Source: Cladopsammia gracilis (taxonomy: Eukaryota > Cnidaria > Anthozoa > Scleractinia > Dendrophylliidae). From it: a stretch of DNA of 64,000 nucleotides. A program made the position numbers and the translations under genes. The first letter of the stretch is position 1, and each line of letters starts with the position of its first letter. The stretch is taken from contig JAJGOT010000122.1 of NCBI GenBank assembly GCA_022457155.1, positions 1,335,501-1,399,500 of the forward strand, given 5' to 3'. The notes below the pieces were generated by a model. That model was given only the letters and a program-made list of their open reading frames with translations, was not told the DNA's origin and did no database searches. Below are positions 20,914 to 31,400 of the stretch, piece by piece.

Positions 20914-21905
20914 ATGAGTTTACTTAAGTGGAAAGAACTCGCCAAGAGTAAATCTGAATTAGGGAATAAGATTAATTATGTTCATGATAGAATTACGAAA
21001 CATGATATTAGTCAGCAGACAAGCCAACAGTCATTGGCGAAGGTATTTAAACCAGTGACTAGTAAATTAGATGATGTTATTGACAGTAATTTAGTTTCGA
21101 GTATACCTCAGAGAAAAAAGCGACCACCTAAGAAAGGCGAGCCTGGTATTGACTATATGCCTGAAGTTGACCCTTTTGAAGAAATGGAAATTGATGATCT
21201 ATTTGGTGATTATGTACCACCACAACAAGATAAACAACTGGTACCAAAACCTCCAACATATGAAGAATCTTTACAACATCTTATTGAAGGAAAGAAGCAG
21301 ATTTATGTTGATCCTCAGTACCTGCCTCCGGAACCTGAGGATTTACCACCAGAATATGATGACGACGAAGAAATCGATTATGCATTAGATGATGAAGATA
21401 TGATTAATGAGATTTTGGATGATGTTGGCATTGTGAATTATGAAAATGCGGATAAGATATTGAATCAATCAACAATGACACCCCAAAAGACTAAGAACTA
21501 TCTTAATAAGATTATAAATGAGGCCAAAACAAAAAGGGGCCAATTAAGGGGCTATAAAGCACATGTTACAAAACAATACAATAAGAGGGAGATATCAGAT
21601 GCAGAGAGGCAAATGCGAAACAAAAGAATAGATACATAAAACATTATAAGACTAAACTGGAAACAATAAAAGGTTTCGGGATCAAAGGCCGAGGAAGAAA
21701 ACAGAGAGGTGGAAATGTTATGTTTTACAATGATATAAAACAGCTTTTGAAAAAACTTGAATTGATTATTGGTGAAATTCTAGCAGGGAATACAAGCCTT
21801 GAGATGCGAAATACAGGAGTAGCTATCCTGGATATTTTACTAAAGACTGCAAAAATCAATAGACCACAATATAATAAATTGTTTAGTCAATATTTCAAAA
21901 TATAA
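20914..21905 (+). pseudogene. Minor capsid/late-domain protein with two PPxY motifs, one frameshift
   Basis: The first part (20914-21639, 241 aa) has a helical N-terminus, a basic RKKRPPKK patch and an acidic Pro-rich middle with PPTY at residues 113-116 and PPEY at 145-148. PPxY motifs recruit NEDD4-type ubiquitin ligases, and adenovirus protein VI uses one, so a role in particle trafficking is plausible. The second part (21650-21905) continues in a shifted frame (GGNVMFYNDIKQLLKKLELI ... NKLFSQYFKI). The break lies near 21635. The start follows AATAACAATAA. Confidence 0.55.
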
Positions 21906-21917
21906 TTAATATAACTT

Positions 21918-21930
21918 TATTATATAAATG
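21918..21930 (+). promoter_or_regulatory. Start-codon-adjacent TATATAAATG motif (example of a recurrent element)
   Basis: The sequence TTATTATATAAATG runs straight into the start codon. Comparable motifs abut starts at 16582 (AGTATAGAATG), 18157, 20765 and 54960 (ATATAAATG), 23138 (AATATAATG), 25767 (TATATAAATG), 17736 and 52455 (ATATAATG), 28407 (TATATAGAATG), 55612 and 55681. The very short leader and TAAATG form recall poxvirus late promoters; function is inferred. Confidence 0.5.
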
Positions 21931-22674
21931 GAACGAGAGATAGTATTATCATCTTATAGTGTAAAAAATCAAGGGAATAATAAACCTGAGGATTTTACAA
22001 CAAAATTTACTAGACCTATAATTTTGGATAGTAATATGCAATATGTTATTGGTCTTAACAGAATTATCAATACGAGTTTTACATGGTTTAATGTTAATGC
22101 TGGATACAACAATCAATTAATCAAATAAAGCTCCGATAGTGGTTCAACATTAAACAACATCACCTTTCCAGCTGGAGTATGGAATTATACTGACTTCAAT
22201 ACGTATATCAAGGACATAACGAAGACTGGTGATACGTACCCGATAACTCTTGAATTCGATAATACAACATTTAGGGTCACGGTTACATTAGCTCAGAGTT
22301 ATCGGCTTGATTTGACAGCAAGTAATTTTAATGACCTAATCGGGTTCGATAAGAAAGTATTAACAAGTGGGACAAACATTGGACCAAGGGTTCCAAATCT
22401 ATCTCAAGATACAGATGTCCTCAATGTTCATTGTGATCTGATTAATGCTAGCCTGGTGGATGGTCAAGATACCGACATCATTTATTCATTTTCAACAAGT
22501 GTACTCCAACCTAGTTATTCATTCACCTTAGAACGCCGGAGAGTCACCTACAATCCAGTCAATAAGAATAGTATAAGTAGTATCAGGGTATACATTACTG
22601 ATGGAAAAAGAAGATTAGTTAACCTGAATGGAGCAGATACATCTTTCTCACTAATTCTGAAAAGTATAGAATAA
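21928..22674 (+). pseudogene. Penton/minor capsid protein (single-jelly-roll-like), one nonsense codon
   Basis: It opens MEREIVLSSYSVKNQG with beta-rich sequence, reaches an in-frame TAA at 22126-22128, then continues in the same frame (NNITFPAGVWNYTDFNTYI ... FSLILKSIE) to 22674. Length (~248 aa) and position directly before the core protein and major capsid genes fit the Polinton penton-like minor capsid protein. The stop could be a mutation of the provirus. Confidence 0.65.
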
Positions 22675-22692
22675 TATAACATAATAGTATTA

Positions 22693-23091
22693 ATGAAACC
22701 GTATGAATTCAAAAGACTTTACCATCCAAAACTTGGTAAATTTGTATATCAACACAAAGGGTCTGGGCTTATCGTTGATAATATTTTCAAACCGTTGAAG
22801 AGTGTGGCATCATCTGTTTTCAAGAAATTTGCTAAGCCAATAGCAAAGAAGGCATTAGAATCGGGGATATCCCATACAGGTGAGCGACTGGGTAAGGCGG
22901 TATCACAAAAGTCAGGAGACCTAATAATGAAAAGATTGGCAAATTTGAGAAAAGGAGCTACAAGACAAACGGCAAATGTTCCATCCTCACCCATTAAACA
23001 GCAACAGCAAGATGAAAGTACTGATATGATACTCAATAGATTGATATCTGGATCTGGTGTGAAAAGAAGGCATAGAGTAAGATTGGTATAA
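22693..23091 (+). CDS. Small basic core/membrane-active protein (pX/pVI-like), 132 aa
   Basis: It is highly basic, with an amphipathic helix region (FKPLKSVASSVFKKFAKPIA, residues 32-51) and a Gln-rich linker. Near the end, LISGSGVKRRHRVRLV contains ISGSG, which matches the adenain type-2 cleavage consensus (M/I/L)XGX|G. Cleavage there would free an arginine-rich tail. Small proteins of this kind in adenoviruses condense DNA. It lies 18 bases after the penton-like gene. Confidence 0.55.
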   Translation: MKPYEFKRLYHPKLGKFVYQHKGSGLIVDNIFKPLKSVASSVFKKFAKPIAKKALESGISHTGERLGKAVSQKSGDLIMKRLANLRKGATRQTANVPSSPIKQQQQDESTDMILNRLISGSGVKRRHRVRLV

Positions 23092-23137
23092 AAAACATTG
23101 GTATATAATTGAAAAAATTATCTAACATAATAATATA

Positions 23138-24394
23138 ATGACTTTTAGAACAAGTGAATTTCTACAAAGATATGAGTTGGTGCGATTCCAACTTGATGAT
23201 GTAATCAGAGCCCCAGCTAACAATCAACACTAAGTGAAAAATGGGTATAAATTCACGATCAATGATCGATCGAGTTTCTACGATTGGTACAATGCTTATT
23301 TCGAGGTGCAGTTCCAGGTACAAAAATTGGCAGATAGTACAGCCTATGCTGATGATAGGGTGACAGTTATTAATGGAGCCCATAGTTTGATTAGTCACAT
23401 CATGATAAAAAGCGCTGGGAAAATTGTGTATGATACTGATAATCTCCATAAAGTGACTTATGTAAAGAACCTGCTTGAATATAGTGATGATTTTGCTCGT
23501 AGTGTTGCTAAAAACTCTTTATGGTATTTGGACACAGATAACACTACAGCCAATACTAATACAGGGTTTGAGTCAAGACGTCTTTTAACGACAGGTAACC
23601 ATGATGTCAATGTAGTCATACCTCTTAATCGTTACAGTTTCTTCGAAGAGCTAGAGGGTCGAATGTTAGTCCCAATGCAACTTCAGTTTAATATACAGTT
23701 ACAGAATGACAATGAATTAATATTTAAGGCAGGTGCAGTAGATGACGGACGAGTTGTTATTGATAGATTACTACTTTGGGTACCAAAATTGACACCAAAA
23801 GACAGTCTCTACGATAAGTTTGTTAGTTCTTTTTTGAAAGATGATAAATGGACATATCTGAGAGAAATGTATGAGGTGTCCGCACCAACACATAGCAGTG
23901 GATTCTTCCAGATATCATCCAGTATTGATAATGTTAAGGCTATATTTGTATATCTACAAAGAGCTAAAACAAACAATGCAGAGGCGAATCCGTACCTGTT
24001 TGACACTTTTAAAGTAAATTCAGGTGATAATGCTTGCAGTCTTACAACATGCAGATTGGAATACGGCAATGGAGTATTCTACCCAGAGACTGAATACGAT
24101 TCAGAATCAAAAGTAAGGATCTTCAATGATTTAATGTCCTATGGTATGAGAAAGAATGATTACAACAGCGGTACACAGCTTAACCTATCGAATTACAATG
24201 GTCTCTATCCACTAATCTATTTCGATCTATCATATCAAACAGAGAAAGTAACAAGAGACCCAAAGCAGTTGATCTTCAGGTATAAACTGAACGCCAATAG
24301 TGCTGGAAATAGTCCTTTCAGCATACATGCTATAGTCCTATATGAAGAGACAGTTGTCATTGACAAAGTGGGAAATGAATTGGTTATAGTGTAA
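23138..24394 (+). pseudogene. Major capsid protein (double-jelly-roll type), one nonsense codon near the start
   Basis: It starts at ATG 23138 (MTFRTSEFLQRYELVRFQLD) behind AATATAATG. An in-frame TAA at 23231-23233 is followed by 386 residues without interruption, rich in beta-strand patterns: FYDWYNAYFEVQFQV, LNRYSFFEELEGRML, LLLWVPKLTPKDSLYD, GVFYPETEYDSESK, PLIYFDLSYQ. Length (~418 aa), order in the gene cluster and motifs agree with the Polinton double-jelly-roll capsid protein. Only the one early stop breaks it. Confidence 0.8.
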
Positions 24395-24482
24395 AAAGTA
24401 ATAAATTACTAATCAAATAATATCATTATTTCATATATGTTTTATAACCAGAAAATTATATAACATATATTATATACAACAA

Positions 24483-25295
24483 ATGACTCAACTTTATGAG
24501 ATTAATGTGAAATTGTCTGACAATCAAAAGAAAAATCTTAGCAATGCTTTCCATAAAAGGGAGACGATTGTTCTCAGGCTTTCAAAGGACTCTCTTCGTG
24601 GTAATGATACTCTACATGTCCCGGCGATGGTGAAAAAAAGGTTGGAGAAGAATCGGAATTTGGGGAAGGGTATGGACATTAAGCTTGTGAAAACCAATAT
24701 TAGAAAACAAGTCGGTGGAAGTTTGTTAACTACCATTCTAACCCTTGGACGTGCAGCTTTACCAACTATTGGTAAAACCCTTGGTCTTTCAGCTCTTGCT
24801 GGTTTGGCTTCAGAAGGTGCTAGTCAGGTTGTTAAAGCGATATCTGGAAAAGGCATACAGTCTGGTGGTTTTCTCATACCACAAGAAAAAATCAATAAGC
24901 TGATAGAATATAAGCATCTTTTATCGACGAAACAAAAACAGGATATATTGAATGCCCTTCAATCAGGTTCAGGTGTTCATATCACACCAACAAAAACACA
25001 ATCAGGAGGATTTTTAGGCACTCTGTTGGCAAGCATTGGTGTCCCACTCCTTCTAAATGCTTTAACTGGTAAAACTGGTAGTGGTGCTCCTCGAATGGGA
25101 ACTAGTAAGAAAAAGGGAGGTAGGGGAGCTCCAAGAATAGGTGCATATAGACCACCACCTCCATTTTTTGGGAATTGGCCTGATAATACGATTGGTATGG
25201 GGACAAAAAAAAAGACAACCAAAAGAGGCGAAGGCTTGCTATTAGGAAAAAACTCACCGTTCAACGGAATTCCACTTCTAGGGGCAATACTGTAA
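24483..25295 (+). CDS. Membrane-lytic/core protein (pVI/pX-like), 270 aa
   Basis: It opens with a conserved N-terminal block (LYEINVKLSDNQKKNL), followed by a long hydrophobic Gly/Ala/Leu segment (residues ~80-120), an ISGKG site matching the adenain consensus, and a second hydrophobic block (GTLLASIGVPLLLNALTG). Next come a Gly/Lys/Arg-rich stretch with GAPR repeats and the C-terminus NSPFNGIPLLGAIL, seen widely in this protein family. A nine-A run at 25204-25212 falls in its codons, and the protease frame opens just before it. It is likely a capsid-interior membrane-disrupting protein. Confidence 0.6.
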   Translation: MTQLYEINVKLSDNQKKNLSNAFHKRETIVLRLSKDSLRGNDTLHVPAMVKKRLEKNRNLGKGMDIKLVKTNIRKQVGGSLLTTILTLGRAALPTIGKTLGLSALAGLASEGASQVVKAISGKGIQSGGFLIPQEKINKLIEYKHLLSTKQKQDILNALQSGSGVHITPTKTQSGGFLGTLLASIGVPLLLNALTGKTGSGAPRMGTSKKKGGRGAPRIGAYRPPPPFFGNWPDNTIGMGTKKKTTKRGEGLLLGKNSPFNGIPLLGAIL

Positions 25296-25753
25296 AACCG
25301 AAATTCCACAAAGACATCCCGTTAAGTAATCATGATCTAATAAAATGGTGCAGATATTTAAACATCCCAATCAGTGATGTTCTGTCAAGGGATGAAAGAG
25401 TTCCACATAATCATAGCCAAGCATTATTTATTTACAATCTAGAACCTAGTTATATGGCAGGATCTCATTGGGTTACAACTTATGTAAAAGACAACGTGAT
25501 AAATTATTTTGACAGTTTTGGTATGCCTCCATTTCAAGAGATCGTAAATCATGCGAAAAGAAGGAATATGACACTGCTTCACCAAAACAACCAAATCCAA
25601 AACATAAAAACGTCTACATGTGGCTACTTCTGTTTATACTTTCTGAACGAAATGAATAAGGGGAATTCGTATTATAATTTATTGCAAGTATTTGACATAT
25701 ATAACACAATGAAGAATGAGAGATTCCTCGAACATTATTTCATAAATATCTAA
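25187..25753 (+). CDS. Adenain-like cysteine protease, no upstream ATG
   Basis: The conserved N-terminal motif (PLSNHDLIKWCRYLNI) begins near 25319. The catalytic set follows: His in GSHWVTTY, Asp in NYFDSFG, Gln in the HQNNQIQN segment, Cys in TSTCGYFCLYFLNEM. This is the order in adenovirus protease and Polinton homologues, and it is the likely processor of the capsid and core proteins. The frame opens just after a stop near 25185 inside the preceding gene and has no ATG until 25454, which lies just before the catalytic His. It could use a -1 frameshift at the A-run, a non-AUG start, or have lost its start. Confidence 0.75.
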   Translation, partial: YDWYGDKKKDNQKRRRLAIRKKLTVQRNSTSRGNTVKPKFHKDIPLSNHDLIKWCRYLNIPISDVLSRDERVPHNHSQALFIYNLEPSYMAGSHWVTTYVKDNVINYFDSFGMPPFQEIVNHAKRRNMTLLHQNNQIQNIKTSTCGYFCLYFLNEMNKGNSYYNLLQVFDIYNTMKNERFLEHYFINI

Positions 25754-25766
25754 CTCATATATATAA

Positions 25767-26539
25767 ATGACGAAAAGTTATTGTGTGAAACAGAAACAAT
25801 TCACTCAATGCATTCAAGGAAGCGAACGTTATGTGAAAACTAAAAATGGTCGAATTATGCTAAAATGCACTTGTGCTGAATGTGGTATTACAAAAACCAA
25901 ATTTATAAAACAAAAACAGGGAAACTAATTGAGCCCTCACAAGATGGGGACTTTTTAAATATAGAAGGTAGTCACAGTCTTGGTGAAATAGCAGCTAAAA
26001 GCGCTTTAAAAGGTTTGTATAACTTAGGTAGAATTGGTGCTTTAAAGGCTATTAAATCAGATTTTGCTAAACAAAAGATCAAAGGTATGGCTAACAAATA
26101 TCTGGATCAAGGTTTGGATAGTATTACATCAGATTTATCAAAGAAAATAGATCCTTTACACAAAGGCGGTGCTATTGATATACATAAGGCCATTGGGAAG
26201 CTTCCGAAACCAACAGGAGGGTGGACATTACCCGGTCATAAATATACTGGCCCATATAATGATTTAAAGAGTCAAGTGAAATATGACCCAACAACTGGCC
26301 AAATATTAGAAATATATGACCAACCTACAGGAAGAACGGATGCCATTGCCATGCAGCACGATGTTGATTATAGTGTTTGTAAAGACGACAGAAAGTGCAA
26401 GAATAGAGCAGACAGAAAAATGGTCAAAGCTTTAGATGAAGTACCATATGATGAGAGACAATGGGGTCATTGGTTGGCTAGAAACACGATTGATATAAAA
26501 CAAAAATTAGGCCTTGGTATTAGTGTTAAACAGAAGTGA
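25767..26539 (+). pseudogene. Zinc-ribbon plus phospholipase A2-like protein, frameshifted
   Basis: It starts at ATG 25767 behind TATATAAATG. The first 53 residues form a small zinc ribbon (YCVKQKQFTQC ... CTCAECGITKTKF, of the type called DUF5679). After a frameshift near 25920 the protein continues with a helical region and a PLA2-like domain: calcium-loop motif YTGPYNDL, then AIAMQHDVDYSVC with the HD catalytic pair, and KNRADRKMVKAL. This resembles the parvovirus VP1-type PLA2 and is known in adintoviruses, where it probably breaches membranes during entry. One cysteine position of the ribbon reads Gln. Confidence 0.65.
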
Positions 26540-27504
26540 AAAAACGGGAAGCGGCGTTGAGTAAAAATGATTGGGCTCAACAATTAGCCGATGAATTACA
26601 TAAGCCAATCAAACGAAAATTTAAAACAAGAAGAGTTATTGTTAATGGAATAGATGATATTTGGAGCGCTGACCTTGTAGAAATGCAGAAGTTTTCAAAA
26701 TGGAATAAAGGATATAGATATTTATTAAATGTCATTGATGTGTTTTCGAAATTTGCTTGGAGCATTCCTATTAAAAATAAAACAGGTGATTCAATCACTG
26801 AATCATTTGATGATGTTATTAAAAAATCAAAACGGAAACCTAAATTTATTTGGGTAGACCAAGGATCTGAATTCTATAATAAAACTTTCAAAGACTGGTT
26901 AAAGAAAAATAATATTGAGATGTATTCTACTTTCAATGAAGGTAAAGCTGTTGTTATTGAGAGATTTAACAGAACATTAAAATCTAAAATGTGGAAACAA
27001 TTTACAGCTCAAAATACAACACAATATTTAGACATGTTACCAAAACTATTAAATGAATACAACAATACAAAGCATTCAAGTATTAAAATGAAACCTATTC
27101 AAGCATCTATGAAAAAGAATGAAGGAACTGATTATTTCAATCTATATGATACGGAACTATTATCATATAAACCAAAATTCAAAGTTGGTGATAAAGTTCG
27201 AATATCTAAGTATAAACGGAATGTGTTCGACAAGGGTTATACACCAAACTGGACTGAAGAAGTGTTTACAGTCGATAAGATACAATACACTAATCCTATA
27301 ACTTACAAATTAAAAGATCTCAATGATGAATCAATAGAAGGATCTTTCTATCAACAGGAGTTATTGAAAGCTAAACAAGATGTTTTTCGTATAGATAAGG
27401 TTATCAAAAGAGACTATAAGAAAAAACAAGCTTTGGTATCATGGTCTGGTTATCCAAAAGAATTTAATTCATGGATACCGTTAAAAGATGTCAAAAATAT
27501 ATAA
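26536..27504 (+). CDS. Retrovirus-like integrase with C-terminal chromodomain
   Basis: The catalytic core has D (WSADLVEM), D (FIWVDQGSEF) and E (VVIERFNRTLKSKMW), with 33 residues between the second D and E. An SH3-like stretch (KFKVGDKVRISKYK) and a chromodomain (ALVSWSGYPKEFNSWIP) follow. This is the Polinton integrase that inserts the element. The frame overlaps the PLA2 stop as GTGA: the codon at the expected start is GTG, and the first in-frame ATG (26683) lies inside the core. The start is therefore either mutated or non-AUG. The core itself is intact. Confidence 0.85.
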   Translation: MKKREAALSKNDWAQQLADELHKPIKRKFKTRRVIVNGIDDIWSADLVEMQKFSKWNKGYRYLLNVIDVFSKFAWSIPIKNKTGDSITESFDDVIKKSKRKPKFIWVDQGSEFYNKTFKDWLKKNNIEMYSTFNEGKAVVIERFNRTLKSKMWKQFTAQNTTQYLDMLPKLLNEYNNTKHSSIKMKPIQASMKKNEGTDYFNLYDTELLSYKPKFKVGDKVRISKYKRNVFDKGYTPNWTEEVFTVDKIQYTNPITYKLKDLNDESIEGSFYQQELLKAKQDVFRIDKVIKRDYKKKQALVSWSGYPKEFNSWIPLKDVKNI

Positions 27505-27518
27505 TGTTTATATATATC

Positions 27519-27881
27519 ATGAGTGGCATTGAGAAATATATCAAAAAAATTAATTTTCAAATTCAGGAATGTGAAGATGAAATAGGCAATCTTCATGATA
27601 AAATATATGATAATGAGCGTAGATTGGATCTGTTACAATATAAAAAGAAATTATTGAAACTTTATCATAAAAAAATACATGAAATTGATGAAGATATAAC
27701 ATTGAAACAGTTATTGAATATTATCTGCAATGAGATAGAAAACAATAGATACGATGATGAATGTAATGTGTTGAAACAAACCAAAGTGGATAATGTCAAA
27801 TATCTCAAACGTGAAAATAATATTTTTACACCTGTGAATACAACAAGTAATGCAAATTTGATTAATGAGACTTGGCTTTAA
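27519..27881 (+). CDS. Small coiled-coil protein (120 aa)
   Basis: ATG 27519 follows TTTATATATATC. The sequence is almost entirely charged helix (CEDEIGNLHDKIYDNERRLD, LLQYKKKLLKLY), predicted coiled coil, with a short polar tail. No family was recognised. It lies between integrase and polymerase, where Polintons carry variable small genes. Confidence 0.55.
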   Translation: MSGIEKYIKKINFQIQECEDEIGNLHDKIYDNERRLDLLQYKKKLLKLYHKKIHEIDEDITLKQLLNIICNEIENNRYDDECNVLKQTKVDNVKYLKRENNIFTPVNTTSNANLINETWL

Positions 27882-28051
27882 AAAAGGTTTAAAGAGATGT
27901 TACTATTTACAAGTATCCCAGAAATTTCTAAGATATTTATATCTTTGCATTCGCTATTCATTGGTAGCCAAAAATATTAATGTTTCTGGCTATTATCAAC
28001 CATATTTAAACGCACTAAAATGACTTAAAAAAATAATCATACTATATAGTA

Positions 28052-28264
28052 ATGGTAAAACAATCAAGGGGAAGACCTAAAAAGTATATGACCGATGAAG
28101 AAAAACGTATTATGGGACGTCTTTATTGTAAGAAGTATAATGACAATCCAGATAATAAATATCATTGTATTGAATGTAATAAATATTTTCATCCTGCAAG
28201 TAAATATAAACACAATAAAACTATGATTCATCAATTGAATTCACAAAAATACAACAACGAATAA
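28052..28264 (+). CDS. AT-hook / C2H2-like zinc-finger protein (70 aa)
   Basis: Residues 6-12 (RGRPKKY) form an AT-hook. A single zinc-finger-like unit follows (YHCIECNKYFHPASKYKHNK, then MIH), with C-x2-C and two His. It is probably a small DNA-binding protein. ATG follows ACTATATAGTA. The sequence between it and the polymerase gene (28265-28406) contains AT-rich promoter-like sequence only. Confidence 0.55.
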   Translation: MVKQSRGRPKKYMTDEEKRIMGRLYCKKYNDNPDNKYHCIECNKYFHPASKYKHNKTMIHQLNSQKYNNE

Positions 28265-28406
28265 CACAAGGATATCATAAAAATATCATCATATATGGCC
28301 AATCATATATGATTATCTCAAATTATTTCCAAAATGATTCCAAAAATAAACGCACTATGAAAAATGACTTAAAGAAATATTATATATAGTTATATATATA
28401 TATAGA

Positions 28407-31400
28407 ATGAATTTTGAAAAATCCCAACTTATGAAACTTAAGTCAGAACTAATTAAACTGTTAATGAAACAGAATGCTAAACCAGCTCCTAAAATTATAA
28501 TAGGGGATGACGAAAAACAACGTAGGAGACCAGTGCCTACACCAAGAAAATCTGTTAAACAGATGGTTACGGAATACGAAGACAATATTATTTTACCACC
28601 TATTGAGTTCAGAGATAATTACAAACCAATTCCAGCACCAAGAAGTAAGGTCTCAAATGAATTCAATTTCGATGACACTATTTTTGATTCATCATCCAAT
28701 GACCAACCTCTATTCAAAATAACCGAAATCAGAAATACAGCTAATAAAAAATTCAACGCTTATACTAATGAATTCAAAATTTCTGTATGCAAAAATTTCA
28801 TAAACAATAAAAATGATGTTTTCAGTGTCTTTGAAAAAATGGTTGAAATGACAATAAAGAAAAGACAGTTAAAAGGTAATGACAGATTCAGATTGGTAAT
28901 TTCAAATGATGAATTAGATCATCCTATCTCAACAAAATTGTTAAAAGTTTCTGATTTCAAGTTAAATCAACTTTCAGATGTTATTAATACGTTGGAATAT
29001 AAAGAAATAGATTTAGAAAATTGCAAAATAATTATTCAATCTGTGAAAATACCAACAGGTAGAGGGCGGTTATATTTATCAAAACAAACAGTGAATAGGA
29101 AACAATGTATTATCACAATAAAAAATAATGACACAACATGTTTAGCAAGGGCTATTGTAACAGCTTATGCTCATTTACACCCTGAGAATTACACCACAAC
29201 TCAGTTGAAAGATGGATTAAACAAAAGCCGAAAACTACAAGAAACTGAAGCTATAAAATTACATGAAAATTGTAATGTAGAGATAAATGAATATGGAAAC
29301 AGTTTGGAAGATGCCAATAGCTTTGCATCATATTTAGATACAGAGATTAATATCATCGATTCAGAACACTTCAATGAAATCATATACACAGCCAACAAAG
29401 GAAAAACAGACAAAATCTATTTATACAAAACACGAAATCATTTTGATGTTATAAAATCAATGACAGCTTTTTTAGATGTAGCTTATTACTGTCATAGTTG
29501 TAAAAAAGCTTATACAAGACGCGACAAACACAAATGCCCACAAAAATGCCTATCTTGTTTTAAATATTTTCCAGATGGAAATAAATGTGATGGAAAAGAC
29601 GTCACCTGTAAACACTGCAATCGTGTTTTTCATGGTGATGTTTGTTTTAAAAATCATACAAGTAATCGTTCTAAAAAAGATGACAATGATTCAGTATGTA
29701 ACAGTGTAGCAAAATGTTCAAAATGCAACCAAATAATACTGAAACCATATATAAAAATGCACAAATGTGGATATAAAATGTGTAATAACTGTAACAAATA
29801 TTGTGAAAGTAAGCATAAATGTTTTATGAAAAAGATAAAATGTAAAGGAGGTAATTGTATCAAAGACACTAAAAATCCTTGCAGATTAAATATATCCATA
29901 CTAAAAAAGATTATTGTTATTCATGTAGAACATATAATGAAAAATATTCATTTTTTGATTTCGAATGTACACAAAACACTAGAACACATGTAGTCAATTT
30001 GGCTATCTGTCATGATTTCAATGGTAATGAATCAATCTTCAATGATATTAATAGTTTTTGTAATGGAATTCTCAATGAAAAATATAAAGGTTACACATTT
30101 GTGGCTCATAATTCAAAAGGATACGATAGCCATTTTATTCTTAAATGGTGTATAGATAATGGTTTCAAACCTTATTGTATTTACAATGGTGCAAAAATAA
30201 TGATGGAAATTCCAAAATTAAGAATAAAAATAATCGACAGCCTAAATTTTATTCAACAACCTTTGTCCTCTTTCCCTAAAACATTTGATTTAATCGAGTT
30301 GAAAAAAGGATATTTTCCACATTATTTCAACAAAAATTGTAATCAAAACTATATAGGAGAGATGCCATCTAAAAAACATTATGGATATAACCAAATGAAA
30401 ACACAAGATAGAGAGAAATTTTTACAATGGTATGATAACCGTGTTAATGAAAATTATGTTTTCGATTTCAAAAAAGAAATAATTGAATACTGTAGGTCAG
30501 ATGTTGATATATTAAGAAGATGTATGTTAAAATTCAGACAAGATTTCATGAACCAAGAAAATATTGATCCACTAAAATACATCACAATAGCGGGTGTTTG
30601 TATGGCTATTTATAGAGGAAATTACATGCCAAAAAATACCATAGCTGTAGTTGATAATGTTGTTCAAACAGAAAACCACAGTACAGTTAGTATTGCATGG
30701 CTGGATAATATCAGCAAGAAAAATAATATTAAAATTCAACATGCCTTAGAAGGCGGTGAAAAAGCTATCAAATGTATCAATAACAAAATAAAAGTAGATG
30801 GTTTTTGCGAATCTACAAATACTGTTTATGAATTTCAAGGTTGTTTCTGGCATGGATGCCCAGATTGTTACAAACCTGATGTTATCAATAACAAGAATCA
30901 AAGCGACATGGGTACTTTGTATAATAAAACCCAAGATAAAAATAACAAAATAATAGCTGCTGGTTACAATCTTATTGAAATGTGGGAATGCAAATTAAAA
31001 AACGATAAAAATTTTCGGAAATATTATGAAGTTGAATGGAATCGAGAAGTGGTCGAGCCGTTAAACCCGAGAGATGCTTTTTATGGTGGACGAACAAATG
31101 CTACCAAATTATTGTATAAATTCAAAGAAGGTGAATGTGGAAAATATATTGATTTTTGTTCTCTTTATCCTACAGTTCAGTTCTACAAAAAATATCCCAT
31201 AGGTCATCCTAAAAAAATAATATCACCAGAAAAATACGACGTAAAATGGTATGGTTTCATAAAATGCAAAATTTTACCACCACGAAATTTATACCATCCA
31301 GTTTTACCTTTGAAAAATCAGAAAAGTTAATGTTTCCTCTGTGTATATCATGTGCAAAAACAAAACAACAAGACAAATGTCAGCATAGTGAAAATGAGCG

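Noticed and set aside
22126..23233. Reassigned stop codon, because two capsid genes carry in-frame TAA
   Set aside because: Other genes end normally with TAA, and frameshifts occur throughout the same copy. Simple decay explains it.
24524..25309. Minus-strand frames opposite the pVI/pX-like gene, Pro/Phe-rich
   Set aside because: They are complements of the Gly/Lys-rich coding strand, without start context or similarity.
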